This document shows positions 12,005 through 23,335 of a DNA stretch of 64,000 nucleotides, one piece after another. Source of the stretch: Nymphalis io (Eukaryota > Arthropoda > Insecta > Lepidoptera > Nymphalidae); NCBI RefSeq assembly GCF_905147045.1, contig NC_065911.1, positions 3,410,001-3,474,000 on the forward strand. Reading direction: 5' to 3'. The notes under the pieces were generated by a model. It did no database searches. It was not told the DNA's origin and worked only from the letters and a program-made list of their open reading frames with translations. Positions within the stretch are counted from its first letter, which is position 1, and each line of letters opens with the position of its first letter. The position numbers were made by a program, and so were the translations under genes.

Positions 12005-12190
12005 GAGCCATGATAGCCAAGTGATTAGGAGACGTCAATTTTAAACGATGTAAGCGAGTTCAAACCCGCCACCACTAAATTTTCATGTGTTTGTAATTCA
12101 TTTTTTTATGTGGCAGTTAAATATCTGCCACGTGTCCACCAATTCGCTTCGGTGCAACGTGGTGGAATCCAAAACTTCTTACAGACAGAC
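12005..12190 (+). mobile_element. SINE-B, old copy
   Basis: A decayed A box (GATAGCCAAGTGATTAGG) and B box (GAGTTCAAACCCGCC) are followed by ATTTTCATGTG and, later, CACCAATTCGCTTCGGTGCAACGTGGTGGAAT. Much of the middle is deleted. Confidence 0.7.
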
Positions 12191-12280
12191 AGAAAACAAT
12201 AAGAGCTTGTTACTTTAACGTAATATAATTTAAATATTATATATTTAAAAGTGATGTTTGTTTGGGTGTCTATATATATA

Positions 12281-12284
<4 letters not shown>

Positions 12285-12322
<38 letters not shown>
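12285..12322. repeat. (TA)n microsatellite
   Basis: A near-pure TA run in AT-rich flank. Confidence 0.95.
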
Positions 12323-12327
<5 letters not shown>

Positions 12328-12499
12328 GGTTGAACAATTAATTATATTCTAATGTAATTTGTGAAACGTGACATGGAATATTATATATTTTTTTAATTAT
12401 TTCGTATTTTGCTTAAAACAAAATTTGAAATAAATATAATGTCGATAAGGAAGAAAGGTCTCAAAAAGGTATCAAAGGTCCAAGGATCATGTCTTCCGT

Positions 12500-12768
12500 A
12501 AATAATAATGGCTTTCGGACCGATTTCCCGATGGGACGGCAATCCGGACCGACTGAAAAGTGTTCAGGCGCAGGCTCAACGGCTATACGTGCTTTCCGAG
12601 AGTGTGCGCTTACGGGAGTGTACAAACTTTCAACCTCCAGACTCCAGGCTGCTCCTGAGAATTTTCAACACAAAACCCAATGCCTTTTAAATGGCCCGAC
12701 CTGAAATTTAAACCCCTGAGGACCTAGAGGTCTGTGGCCTTAAATCTAGCCGCTAGATCAACACACTT
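12500..12768 (-). mobile_element. SINE-C, internally deleted
   Basis: Minus-strand copy: ATT-type tail at 12500-12508, then the junction GACCGATTTC-CCGATGGGACGG shows loss of about 100 bases. The rest (CAGGCGCAGGCTCAACGGC, GAGTGTACAAACTTTCAACC) continues to a tRNA-like head with GCCGCTAGATCAACACA. The B box is recognisable as ATTTAAACCCC on the plus strand. Two short overlapping ORFs (12489-12704 and 12508-12690) are antisense to it and not genes. Confidence 0.85.
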
Positions 12769-12966
12769 TCAATTCAATAATTATGGCTCGTTTCATCATA
12801 CTGCTTTATTATGGATTCATTCGATAAATGCGTGATACACTTCTGAACATCACATAAATAATTCAATAAGCACAAATTAAATACATCAATATAATGCTTG
12901 CTCAGATACTTACTCTTCGATTAAGATCGACGTAATATATCCAGGAATTCAAATCGTTATAATAAT

Positions 12967-13013
12967 ATTACGTATATAATAGTGGTAAATATTACGTATA
13001 TAATAGTGGTAAA
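12967..13013. repeat. Two-unit tandem repeat (about 24 bp)
   Basis: A unit starting ATTACGTATATAATAGTGG occurs twice head to tail, followed by a partial echo of the motif near 13014-13045. Probably replication slippage. Confidence 0.85.
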
Positions 13014-13624
13014 GTGGTATATAATTTGTAACGTATATAATTATGAATCTTTCTACATTCCTTCTCTATAAAAACTTTAACTACGCCAAATCTGAATCTC
13101 CTCCATGCGACCAATTTGCTTAGAAAGGGGTAGAAACTTTTCACGTTTTACTATAAATAAAAATAAACCACATATATAGATAATATGTCGTTTATTTATA
13201 TTTTACACTTTTTCCCTAACAACTGACACGTCTGTCGGTATTCGTAGGTCTATGAACTAACAGATAAAAGCCGCTATTTTGTTTACATTGTCTAAATAAA
13301 TACCAACAAGGGGCGTTTCAGATACTTGACACCTTGAGGTCAAAACTGAATCTAAATTTTCTAGAAAAAAATAATGACTAAAAACAATAAAGGTCAATAG
13401 GGTTGTTTATATTAATTAACTTTATAATTGGAAGTTGAAGTATGTGTAATAAATTAAATAGCGATTTGAAATTACCTATGTTTATTTTATAATGCCCTTT
13501 CGAAATATTTATGCCTATTTTAGTAATCGTATTCATATTGAATTAAAAACTGTTCAAGTAAATATATCAATGAAAATATATTTACAATTTTTTCAATGTT
13601 AAATTGAACTGCCTTTTTTGGTCA
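13014..13624. other. AT-rich non-coding sequence
   Basis: No gene or recognised repeat seen. Confidence 0.45.
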
Positions 13625-13689
13625 ATGGCGAGCCTTACGAGATCCAGAGATCGAGTGGGGTCCATAACATTGGGCTTACTTGTTAATAA

Positions 13690-14030
13690 ATATACAAAAA
13701 TAACCTGGAGTTCATCAGTAATGTTATACTCCGATGCCTCGGAAAGCACATAAAGTTACTAATCTTGCGCCTACTATCTGTCTGGTTGTGTCAGATTATC
13801 CTCTGGGTTGCCAGGCCCTTTAATACCAAATCCTCACTCACACATATTGAACACGTATTTGACAAAACACGACCATCTAACAGCAAACAGTTCCGACTAA
13901 AAACTGACATCTGGTAACATTAGTCCCATCGATTTATGAGATGAAGGGAAGAGACAGCGCACCTGTGTGTGCGAATTAACTTGTATATATAATAGGCTCT
14001 GCACAGTTGACTAGTTCAGGCCCTTAATAT
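13690..14030 (+). mobile_element. SINE-C body, interrupted by about 120 bp
   Basis: TGCCTCGGAAAGCACATAAA and CTGGTTGTGTCAGATTATC match the family up to about 13800. The sequence then departs, and the family resumes at CCCATCGATTTATGAG (from about 13925) through GCGCACCTGTGTGTGCG to GCACAGTTGACTAG. The intervening 13801-13922 is unrelated to SINE-C. The tRNA-like head is not recognisable, so the copy is old. Confidence 0.65.
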
Positions 14031-14044
14031 ACTTGCTGATGTCA

Positions 14045-14052
14045 TGACGTCA
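14045..14052. promoter_or_regulatory. Candidate CRE (TGACGTCA)
   Basis: An exact TGACGTCA embedded in the longer palindrome CATGACGTCATG. No adjacent gene is known, so regulatory function is speculative. Confidence 0.2.
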
Positions 14053-14059
14053 TGTCTAT

Positions 14060-14600
14060 ATTGTATTAATAAATAATTATATTTATCCTTGAATCGTGTC
14101 TTTATGGAAGAAGTCATCCACTTCTTATAACACTATAAACCTGCTAAGTAACTCTTGAATAGTATTGGTATTAAACGAATAATTAAGCAAGTATAAATAA
14201 CTGCTTAAATAAGGTGAAATACATAATTATATAAAATTGGTAATGAAGAAAAAAAACTATTGACACCTATAAAAATAAAATAAAATTATTTTGTATTTAT
14301 ATAATATAAGTAGGTAGTACTTTCTTTTATTTTGAATACATAATAATCCTTAAAAAAATAACACATTTTTTTCATACATATGATATGCATGATTTTTTTT
14401 CTTATTTAATTTAGGGACTTTTGTCCTACACAGGCACGTTAGTCCCATTGTCCTTTCTATATTTTATAACACTACTTATTATTTATTGCTATTAGATAAA
14501 ATTCCAAAAGCATCCTAGCAGATTCTGATATAGGATCTGACCTAATCCAACATATTTTTATGCCTGAAAGTTATCGTTATAGATTGCATTTATTATGCGA
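14060..14600. other. AT-rich non-coding sequence
   Basis: No gene or recognised repeat seen. Confidence 0.45.
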
Positions 14601-14601
14601 C

Positions 14602-14840
14602 ATGAGAGCCGATTTAGTGGACTGAAAACATGGGCTTTAAGTAAACTTTGCCGGTTCAAATTCAGGCAAGGACCCTTTGTTTATACAACCTTGTGAGCGG
14701 CAGCGAAGAAAGACATCACGAGGAAGCCTGCACAAAATATCCTTTGAAAATATGCAACGTGTGAATCCACCAACTCATACTAGAAAAGCGTGGTGATACA
14801 AGATCCAAGCTTTGTTCGTACGAGAGACATTAATTGCTAC
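14602..14840 (+). mobile_element. SINE-B, strongly diverged copy
   Basis: The head has GAGCCGATTTAGTGGACTG (A box) and CCGGTTCAAATTCAGGCAAG (B box). The body keeps AGACATCACGAGGAAGCCTGC and AATCCACCAACTCAT in family order. Substitutions throughout show an old insertion. Confidence 0.7.
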
Positions 14841-15413
14841 GATTTATTATTATTTATTTATTAAAGTAACAAGTAATAATAATTGTATTAATCAATATAA
14901 ATTTGTATTATTATGCTTTTATATTACATAAATATTTTCTTATATAATTCAGTAAAACCAAAATGCCCTTGATATAAGTGATTGTTAATTATGAAATAAA
15001 ATGCAATCGACGTCACGTTAAATAAAGTCTTTTAATAATAAATGTCGATAAAAAGTTACATATTTTGATTTTTATCGGATAAACTTCACATTGAGTTTTA
15101 AAGTAATCACAAGGACTTTAACATTCAGCATATAGTGGTATAATACAATATGATGTACAAAAAAAAATTATATAAAATAATTTATATACACAATATGTGC
15201 ACAAAAAATATCATATTATATATATATAGGCTTCATCGAAGTCATAGTATTCATATCAGTTTCCAAAATGTTGACAAAATTACACGATAAGATGGTAAGA
15301 TGTAAAAATCCAAGTTATGTTAAGTAATGTTAAAAGTTTCATCGGACTTACTTAGGTTAATAGTTTTTTTATTGACAAGCTACCCATCCCAGCTTCGCAC
15401 GCATACAATAAGT

Positions 15414-15676
15414 CCTTTTTTATTGAATTGGTAGGCGGACGAGCATATGGGCCTGGGCATTAGCATTGTAAGAAATGTTAACCATCACTTACATCGACAA
15501 TGTGCCACCGAGCTTGGGAACTAAGATGTTATGTCCTTTGTGCCTGTAATTACACTGGCTCACTCACCCTTCAAACCGGAACACAACAATACCAAGTACT
15601 GATGTTTTGCGGTAGAATATCTAATGAGAGGGTGGTGACTACCCAGACGAGCTTGCACAAAGCTCTACTACCAGTA
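15414..15676 (-). mobile_element. SINE-A, nearly full length with small deletion
   Basis: Runs from the family start (CTACTACCAGTA on the plus strand, right edge) to a poly-T at 15414-15423. The stem-loop motif of the tail is deleted: GAGCATATGGGCC joins directly to TGGGCATTAGCATTG. The plus-strand ORF at 15500-15706 is a shadow of it. Confidence 0.9.
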
Positions 15677-15754
15677 AAAAGTCTAAATGAAACGTTTATA
15701 TCGTAATACAAATCTGTTTCGATTGTGTAACGGCTTGATTTTTGCTGACATATT

Positions 15755-15942
15755 CAACAATCACCGTCATATTTCACCCAATTTACAAAACACCTTAATC
15801 AATTATACACCTAAATCTTCTCCATGAACTACTCCAACCAATGATGACTGTAGTAAAATTAATTTGGTAGTTTTTGTGTTTATCACCTTCAGACAGACAG
15901 AAGTGACGAAGGGACTTCATTTTATAATATGTAGTGATAAAA
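15755..15942 (+). mobile_element. LINE-like 3' end fragment, family L
   Basis: Motifs in order: CTAAATCTTCTCCATGAACT, GACTGTAGTAAAATTAATTTGG, TTCAGACAGACAGAAGTGACGAAGGGACTTC, then TTTTATAATATGTAGTGAT. I recognise this as a frequent lepidopteran LINE 3' terminus; the clade is not resolved. Old but complete at the 3' end. Confidence 0.6.
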
Positions 15943-16269
15943 AATCTAAAATACATCAGAATTAATATTTTAATCGAAGCAACGAAAATATATCAAAATC
16001 TAAAAATATGTTAAAATGTTACGAAAATCAAAATAAATCTTAATAAAGATACGTAATATGCTTTTAATGACATCAATCGGATTCAGATATGCTCTTTTCT
16101 ATTAAAATAGTCTGATTATTCAATTATGCAAGTTTATTACTATTCTAAAAACTTCGAATTATACATTATATTATGTATTTCTGAATATATACATAGTTTT
16201 AAAATTCGTTTGCATATTGCGTAATGTACAATTACTAATTTATTGACTGGATTATTTAATACATATTAT

Positions 16270-16643
16270 GACTGCCTCGCTGGCTAGTGGCTTGATGTAG
16301 GGCCGCAAACCCGGAGGTCCTGGGTTCAATTCCCAGGTCGTCCCAATAAAAAATTATTGGGTTTTTCTGTCAAAAAATTCTTACTAACAGCCCGGAGTCT
16401 CGAAGTTGGAAGTGTGTACACTCCCATATTTTGGAAAAAACGAAAAGCCGTTGGTCCTGCACCTGAACTTTTTCCGGTCGTGTCGGATTGCCATCCCATC
16501 GGATTATGAGAGCTAGGGAAGAGAGAGTGCACCTGTGTTTGCGCACACACTTGTGCTCTGTAATATCTTCTGCGTAGTTGGCTAATCTCTCTCAAGATTG
16601 GCTGCCATGGCCGAAATCGGTCTGGAGGACATTATTATTATTA
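16270..16643 (+). mobile_element. SINE-C, full length
   Basis: The best-preserved SINE-C. The tRNA-like head has an A box near TGGCTAGTGGC (16281) and a B box GGTTCAATTCC (16323-16333). The body has AATTATTGGGTTTTTCTGTC, CCCGGAGTCTCGAAGTTGG, TCCGGTCGTGTCGGATTGCC, GCACCTGTGTTTGCGCACAC and GCCGAAATCGGTCTGGAGGAC, then an (ATT)n tail. The minus-strand ORF at 16326-16595 is antisense to it and carries no domain. Confidence 0.93.
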
Positions 16644-16839
16644 TGTTACATTATATACCAGTTTATGCATATAACTTTTATAACTTTTAGACATGTATTA
16701 TGTACAGCATGAGTAATGAAGTATAAACAAATTTAAACCCACTTAAATAATCGAATATGTAAAAATATAGTAACAAAAATGCACTAAAATAATTCAAATA
16801 AGTTTTAATATAGGTTATAGGATATATATCATTTAGTAA

Positions 16840-16847
16840 TGACGTCA
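16840..16847. promoter_or_regulatory. Candidate CRE (TGACGTCA)
   Basis: A third exact TGACGTCA in the window. It sits in AT-rich sequence between two SINE-C copies. Function is unsupported beyond the match. Confidence 0.2.
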
Positions 16848-16936
16848 TCTTAATTAAAATATATTTCGTGTAATCTACTTATATCTGCTAACAAATGAGA
16901 AGAATTTTTTTGAAGTGAAAATAATGATGATAATCC

Positions 16937-17065
16937 TGACCTCCTGAGAATGTTCGACAGAAAAACTCAATAACTTTTTTAGTGGCCCGACTTAGATTTG
17001 AACCCATGACCTCGGGATCTGCGGCCTTATATCTAGCCACTAGTAACCAGACCAACAAGGCAGTT
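16937..17065 (-). mobile_element. SINE-C, head part
   Basis: A 3'-incomplete minus-strand copy with the B box (TTTGAACCC on the plus strand), GGCCTTATATCTAGCCACTAG and the family start ACCAACAAGGCAG. A few extra bases (TAACCAG) split the A-box region. It faces the full-length copy at 16270-16643 in opposite orientation. Confidence 0.85.
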
Positions 17066-17099
17066 AATGAAATAATAAGATCTTGTTTAACTGGTGTTT

Positions 17100-17400
17100 A
17101 CTGGTGGTAGGGCTTTGTGCAAGCTCGTCTGGGTAGGTACCACCCACTCATCAGATATTCTACCGCAAAACAGCAATACTTGATATTGTTGTGTTCCGGT
17201 TTGAAGGGTGAGTGAGCCAGTGTAATTACAGGCACAAGGGACATAAAATCTTAGTTCCCAAGGTTGGTGGCGCATTGGATATGTAAGCGATGGTTGACAT
17301 TTCTTACAATGCCAATGTCTAAGAGCGTTGGTGACCACTTACCATCAGGTGGCCCATATGCTCGTCCGCCTTCCTTTTCTATAAAAAAAAAAAAAAAAAA
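17100..17400 (+). mobile_element. SINE-A, full length
   Basis: A complete, apparently young copy: starts ACTGGTGGTAGGGCTTTGTG, contains CACTCATCAGATATTCTACC, GTGTAATTACAGGCACAAGG and the intact tail ACCACTTACCATCAGGTGG, and ends in an A18 run (17383-17400). No convincing tRNA-type A/B box pair is visible, so the promoter origin is unclear. The ORFs crossing it on both strands are non-coding by-products. Confidence 0.95.
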
Positions 17401-17404
17401 CATT

Positions 17405-18240
17405 AAGTACTATACTACAAATAAAACATTAAGTAATTTGTCAACATATGTAAGCTGCATAATTTAATATTATAGTTAAATATTTTGTCTTGTTTTTATT
17501 AAGATTAATAGAAAAATCATTTTGTTTATATGTAAAAGCTGTTCTTATTTATTATAGAAATTAATTGAAAAAAAATATATTTTTCTCACTCTTTTCGAGA
17601 AATGTTTAAAACTCTTCGTTTTTATCTTTTTGTCATTTTTTTATATTTGGAAAAAGAGAAACAATATAAATATTATGAAAATAAGTTGAACGAAAAAATA
17701 AATAAAATATTTAACAACGTACGTATAGATATGTATGTTTTATTACATTCATATATTTAGTAATTTCAAAGCTGTGATTAATGATAAATTATTAATTTTA
17801 CGAAAAAAATTAACTATGAACATATACGAGTGTATCATTTTATAACACATACAAAATTATTTATGAAAACAACTATCTAGGTAACGTAGAATGATTGTTA
17901 GTATGAAATCCAAACGAGTGACGAGCGTTTGTTACAAACATTTTATATCGGTTTTCTTGATAGTGTGTTATCGTCCTTAAGTGGCCAAGAACAATCATTA
18001 AAAACAAATGATAAAAAGTCGGTCAGACAATATTTACTCGGCTAACAGAGACATCCTTCACACATTGACCTACTTCCAAATGAAGATACAATGAAAGTCA
18101 ACGTTGATAAATATATAACCGTCATCGCGCGCACGCTTTGTCATCGACGAAATTTTGATTATATTTGAATATTACAAAATGTCTATCTAACGAATACATT
18201 AATTGTCAAGCTTTTAACAATAAGATAACTTATTGCTTGA
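17405..18240. other. AT-rich non-coding sequence
   Basis: No gene seen. Around 18000-18160 composition is less AT-rich (CATCGCGCGCACGCTTTGTC) without other signals. Confidence 0.45.
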
Positions 18241-18242
18241 AC

Positions 18243-18450
18243 TACTTGGTACTATCGTGTTTTAGCTTGAAGGGTGAGTGAGCCAGTAAAGGAACAAGGA
18301 ACATAGTCTCTTAGTTTTCAAGGTTGATGGTGCATTAGCGTTGTAAGTGATGGTGATATTTAAAAGTGCCACTGTCTATGGGCGGCGGTAAACACTTACC
18401 ATCTGGTGTCCCATTTGCATGTCTCACTACTTTTTATAAATAAAGAAAAT
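18243..18450 (+). mobile_element. SINE-A, old copy
   Basis: Begins within the family at TACTTGGTACTATCGTGTTT and continues through TTGAAGGGTGAGTGAGCCAG, CTTAGTTTTCAAGGTTGATGG and CACTTACCATCTGGTGTCCCA to a degraded A-rich tail. 5'-truncated. Confidence 0.8.
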
Positions 18451-18454
18451 ACAT

Positions 18455-19740
18455 ACGCAAATAAAACGCAAAACAAACCAAAAACAACTGATGACCCAAA
18501 TTTTATTCTTAAGATCATCTTAAGAGGGGCTTTAAAGCAAAAATCTTTTATTTGATTTTGTATGGGAAAATCCAGTTCAAAGTTAAAAATAAATTTTTGT
18601 ATGTAACTAAATTATATTTTCAAGAGTTGTGTTTGATCAAAAACATGAAAGCATAAAATTTTGCCGATATATAAAAATCACAATTTTTTTCTAATTTATA
18701 TTCGTAATTTTATAGGACACGTGGGTTAAATGTGAAATTGTAAAGTTAGCAACTTTAGGCGCGCTTTTAACCTTTATGTGCAAAAGATTGTAAGTGAAAA
18801 TTGGGTTCCAATCTGAAACCTTCAACATTCATCCGTTAAGTACTTTTATAGAAAGAGTAGAGAAAATTAAAAAAAAATCATATTTTTTTATTCTCAGATA
18901 ACAAAGACTTGTTTCTTGTGTTTTTAAAAGTGAATGTGAAGGGCTTAAATGAAAAACGATATAAGTGACCATGAACACTTAACGCCCCATAGGACCTAAA
19001 GACTCCCGTAAGCTATCTCAAGCGACTTTGAAATCGGAACGCTGCAGTATATAAATTGTTGAGGAGAGATAGTAAAAAATAGTTTGCTTTAAGCGTACAT
19101 TCGATTTATTTAGGTCTTTATTTCTTTTAAATATAATATAACTTGAAAATTTTATTTATTTTGTTGGTTAAAATTCTTTCCTTTTAAGTTTTCAACAAAA
19201 TTTGACATTTTATTTTATTATTATTTTATTAAGAGTTAAAATAACATATTATATATATAGACTTTATTCCTTGCGAGTAGTAGTTAAATATTTACCTTAA
19301 AAGTGACACAAAAACAGTTCCCATTGAATAGAGATTTTTTTAGATCATATTAAATAAATATTATGATAATGAAAAAACAACGCAAACATTTAAATAATCA
19401 TAAATGTATTATTTTTATGTCAAAATGGGTCATGAACGATAAGCGTTCAAGGTACGCCATTTTGTCGACGAGGAATTAACAATGTCTGTTACAAGGGCGT
19501 TGTATTGTGTCGATAGGTAATATCGCCTGGGTAAGAGAAGAATGACATTACTTATACGCAATTTTTATTTATGCTTGTTATATATTGATAAGGATATAAA
19601 TTTTCTTACAGCGTGTGTGTAACTCATTTGATAAGATGTTCTAGTTGCTTGGGCATTGTTTTTATATAGAAAAATAACTGATAAGTAACCAATAAAAATA
19701 TATAAATTGTGAAATAAATCTTGTTCGACACAAAATATAT
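18455..19740. other. AT-rich non-coding sequence, unrecognised
   Basis: No ORF or repeat that I can name. The stretch 18480-19090 has more sequence complexity than its flanks (GTGAAATTGTAAAGTTAGCAAC, GGCGCGC) and could be a decayed transposon or unique host DNA. Confidence 0.4.
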
Positions 19741-19742
19741 AA

Positions 19743-19960
19743 TAGTGGTAGGGCTTTGTGTAAGTTCGTCTGGGTAGGTCACTCATCAGATATTCTACCG
19801 CAAAACCGGAGTACTTGGTATTGTTGTGATCCGGTTTGAAGGATGAGTGATCCAGTGTAATTACAGGCATAAGGAACATAACTAATCTTAGTTCCAAAGG
19901 CTGGTGGTGCATTGGCGATGTAAGCGATGGTTAACATTTCTTACAATGCCACTGTAGCAG
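19743..19960 (+). mobile_element. SINE-A lacking its 3' tail
   Basis: Head and body are present (GTGGTAGGGCTTTGTGTAAG to AACATTTCTTACAATGCCACTG), but the copy stops before the stem-loop motif and poly-A. Most SINE truncations remove the 5' end, so this loss is secondary. A 115-residue minus-strand ORF (19565-19912) is antisense to it and not a gene. Confidence 0.85.
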
Positions 19961-20154
19961 ACTGTAGCAAACTTTAATTGAAAAAAGTTTAATACCAATA
20001 TAATATATATATACAAATATACACGTTTATAATATTTTATGATTTATTTTAAAAATAATTTCAAGGCCATACCAATAGTATTCCAGAATTCCAGACTAAT
20101 AAAATATGTTTCCCTAATAAATAAATAATTTGTTGGGACGGCAATCTTAAGCCA

Positions 20155-20268
20155 TTTGGTGTGGTGGATGTAATGGTTATTATTTCATACATCGCCAATG
20201 TCTATAGGTGACGTGGTGACCACTTACCATTTGGTGACCAATTTTCCCATCCGCCAGCCTATAACATA
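20155..20268 (+). mobile_element. SINE-A 3' fragment
   Basis: CGCCAATGTCTATAGGTGAC and GTGGTGACCACTTACCATTTGG match the family tail in order. Heavily mutated; no poly-A remains. The 88-residue ORF at 20198-20464 starts inside it and has no recognised domain. Confidence 0.6.
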
Positions 20269-20469
20269 TAAGCACTTCTTAGCAGAAAAACTTTCCGAAC
20301 GCTGTCGGCGTTATAAACTAGCCACTACAACACGAGGAAGAAACGGTAATCAATGTGTAGAGCCTATACGACACGAGGGATGTGATTTCATTATTTCCTT
20401 TGTGATTAATTATATTAGGTCTCGAGCTTTGGAACTCTATATCATAGAACCATTCGTGTGTTAGAGCCC

Positions 20470-21785
20470 TTTTTTAATTGAAAGGTAAACTTTTGAATGA
20501 TTGAATATTAATTAAGTAATTTTCATATTTAGATGCTTATTCATGAATTCAAAATACCGAACGAATTGTGTAGCTTTGTTCTAAGTATGTAAATAAACCA
20601 TATTAGTTTTTAATAAAAAAATCAAACTAAAATAAAAGGCTAAAGAAATCCATAATTGAAGTGATCATAACTCTCTTTAAGTTACATTATAGGCATTAAG
20701 GGTTTAAGTTTAATATCTTTGCGCTTACAAACAACTGTTGTAAATTATAAAGCAAATGGGAAAGCAATTTAAGGGCTCCTACAGATGAGAGCCTTTTAAG
20801 AAATCCATTTGTACAAATCTCATTTAAGATAAATATTTATATAAATATATTTTGTTTTACTTTCAGCTATTATTTACACTCTTATACTTTAATTTTTCAT
20901 ATATTAATAATAGTCTAAATAGCATATTATATACCTAATTACACGGTAGGAATTCGAAAGTCTTGCGTAAATGCGCGTGGTTTAAGCTCCAAAAAACGCC
21001 TGTTCACAGAGAGCCCTTATTTCTTAATAAGGCTCGGGAGCAAGATGGGTTTTTGACATTTAAGCCACAGTTTCAAGGTAAGCTAGGCTAGCGATCCAGG
21101 AAGATGCCTACAAGAGTAATTAACGCAAAAAAATGACATAACGAGCATACATGTACCTTGGGAATGTTTATTGAGTTTTTACTTTATTTTTATTTTCTTG
21201 CGCTCAAAGGAAACAGGGACATTAAATTGTCGACAAATAAATATTAAAGAAACTTGTAAAAGAGGGTTTAATATATTCGTTAACTGTTGATTAAATTTTT
21301 TTTTATGTAAAGGTAATTTATAGGTAATTATTATTTTAACATTAAAATACTGTTTAAGTGGTGATTAGTTAAACAAACCTGCGTCTTCTTCATTCGAATC
21401 AATGTTGACAGAAAAAGAAAAATCTGTGTTTAAAAACCACGATGATATTTTTTGTAAATACTTCATTACGTTTACATAATCTACAACTGTTTTAATTTTT
21501 CGTTTATTTTTTGAATATGCGGATGGTGTTTCTCAGTAAAAAATGACTTCAACGATAGCAGCCTTAAGGTATATATTAAATTATTACAACAATGGTAATA
21601 ACGACAGGAAACACCGCAATCATCAAAACACAAAGCCCTAAGGAACTCGTGAATTTAAATGAAATTTGATTGATATTATTCAGATTTTATTACGAATTTA
21701 TGAGCAGCGCCGTCCTTTCTAATTTTATATACATATGTTATATATTTAACTTTTAGTATGGTTAATCAATTCTTACAACTACTAT
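20470..21785. other. AT-rich non-coding sequence
   Basis: No gene or recognised repeat seen. 20985-21110 is mildly GC-richer (GCTCCAAAAAACGCCTG, AGCTAGGCTAGCGATCC) without a named feature. Confidence 0.45.
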
Positions 21786-21788
21786 CCC

Positions 21789-21932
21789 AGTTGGTGGTAG
21801 TGCTTTGTGCATATCCATCTGTGTTAAGTACTTCTCACTCATTATATATTTTACCGCCAAACAGCAATAAACAATATCGTTGATTAAAGTGTGAGTACCA
21901 GTGATAGTACAGGCACAAGGGACATATATAAC
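21789..21932 (+). mobile_element. SINE-A 5' part, diverged
   Basis: Starts GTTGGTGGTAGTGCTTTGTG and retains ATTTTACCGCCAAACAGCAA and ACAGGCACAAGGGACATA. The second half of the element is absent. Confidence 0.75.
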
Positions 21933-21987
21933 ATATGACAGATTGTGTTGAGATTCTGTATCCACTTTAGGTGCTGGGGACATATAT

Positions 21988-22258
21988 TGAGTGCCTCGTT
22001 GGTCTAGTTTAACTATAAGGTAACTGACCTCGAGGTCCTGGGCTTAAACCTCGGGGAGAAGCACAAAAAAAGGATTGAATTTTTCTTTTAAGAAATTTCC
22101 AGTAACAGAATGGAGTCTGGAAATTACATTACATTATGTTCACATTCTAAAAGCACGTAAAATCTTTACGGCCGTGTCAATTATTCGTTCCACAGTATTA
22201 TGTGAGAGTGGGAATAGACTCTGCACAACACTGCACACACTTGCACAATTTTTTATCT
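21988..22258 (+). mobile_element. SINE-C, divergent subfamily
   Basis: The head GTGCCTCGTTGGTCTAGTTT and B-box region GGGCTTAAACCTC are recognisable. The body shows CAGAATGGAGTCTGG, AAAAGCACGTAAA and GAGAGTGGGAATAGACTCTGCA. It differs from the other copies by TTATTCGTTCCACAGTATTATG in place of the usual CCGTCCCATCGGATTATG, which suggests a distinct subfamily. It abuts repeat J. Confidence 0.7.
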
Positions 22259-22345
22259 CACTGGAAAAACACATTTATGCGTTTCCCCCTCATGAAGTCA
22301 GCGGGGGAAATTGTATGTGGGTCTCGCCAGCGCCGAGAGCACTGA
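22258..22345 (+). repeat. Interspersed repeat, family J (copy 1)
   Basis: The palindromic core AAACACATTTATGCGTTTCCCCC is followed by GTCAGCGGGGGAAATTGTATG and CGCCAGCGCCGAGAGCACTG. The same core (AAACGCATTACGCGTTTCCC) and a following GTGG/GGATATG block are at 40985-41150. GC-rich against the AT-rich background; origin unknown. Confidence 0.5.
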
Positions 22346-22349
22346 AATT

Positions 22350-23330
22350 TCTTTTTTATTTTTACCCATAATAAATCGAAACCTTCTCCACGCGCATCCA
22401 AATTGCAGCTTAGCGTTTTTTTTAATACCTCTGTTCTTAATTGATACGACTTTTTTACTCTTTTAAAAGTAATTACTATTTTCAATCCATGTATCCATCC
22501 ATGAACATTAAACGTATATAATTTCGTTTTATATATTTGGCAAACATTATAAGTTTGCGACATTGCAGTCAGATATTTACTAGATTGTTATAGTTTTATT
22601 ACGGCGGCTTTCTCATAGAGGATACTTTTTCTTTCATACACTAAATTATAATAATAGAAAAAAATAGCCACCGAGTGAGTGAGTACGCTAGTGTTACCGC
22701 TATGTAGACGCCGCAATTTAGATGATTCAAAATAAACTTCGTGATTATTATCAGGATCTTTATCAGATAATGTGTCAGTTTGTAAATGTGAAAGTATGCA
22801 GCTATGTGTCAGGTGTCTAGACACCGCTTAGAAATCTAGACATGAGGATGTTATTACATTACTTTAATTAATATTGACTATTGCTTTGAAAAAAAAACTT
22901 CCCAAGTAATTTGGACAACTTTTTTTAGATAAAATAATCTAGATAATTCTATAAATGTATGCCATGATATTCAGCCTGGCCTCGCCATATATTTGATGTT
23001 ATGGGACTATATGCGGATGAAGAGATCAAGGAGCTTTGGTGCATCATGATAAAGCCAACAATGGACTGCATTTGTCTGAAAGATGATGATAATGAGTTTT
23101 AAGATATACGGAACTATGTAATGACCAAAATGCTTAGCATATATAGTTTTCATATTAATATAGAATTAATAATGGCAGACAGGCAGGCAATTGGTCAATT
23201 TTGCCAATATATTATACTTCATTGCTACTACGAGGAGTGTAAAACAATATAATACCAATGCGCTGTCAACTATTGGATGTTAGACGTTTTTCCACCTCGT
23301 TCCTCCATTGTTCTTCAAATCGGAACAATC
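22350..23330. other. AT-rich non-coding sequence with one repeat-like tail
   Basis: About 22960-23100 (ATGTTATGGGACTATATGCG to GATGATGATAATGAG) looks like the 3' end of an unrecognised interspersed element with a GAT-rich tail. No gene is supported; minus-strand ORFs at 22258-22824 carry no domain. Confidence 0.4.
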
Positions 23331-23335
23331 CTTAC

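Noticed and set aside
12285..12322. Possible origin or telomeric array
   Set aside because: A plain TA microsatellite; no TTAGG arrays, the insect telomere unit, were seen in the window.
19565..19912. 115-residue minus-strand ORF
   Set aside because: The N-terminal half is antisense SINE-A sequence; similar peptide strings arise from other SINE-A copies at 17.1, 39.3 and 57.1 kb.
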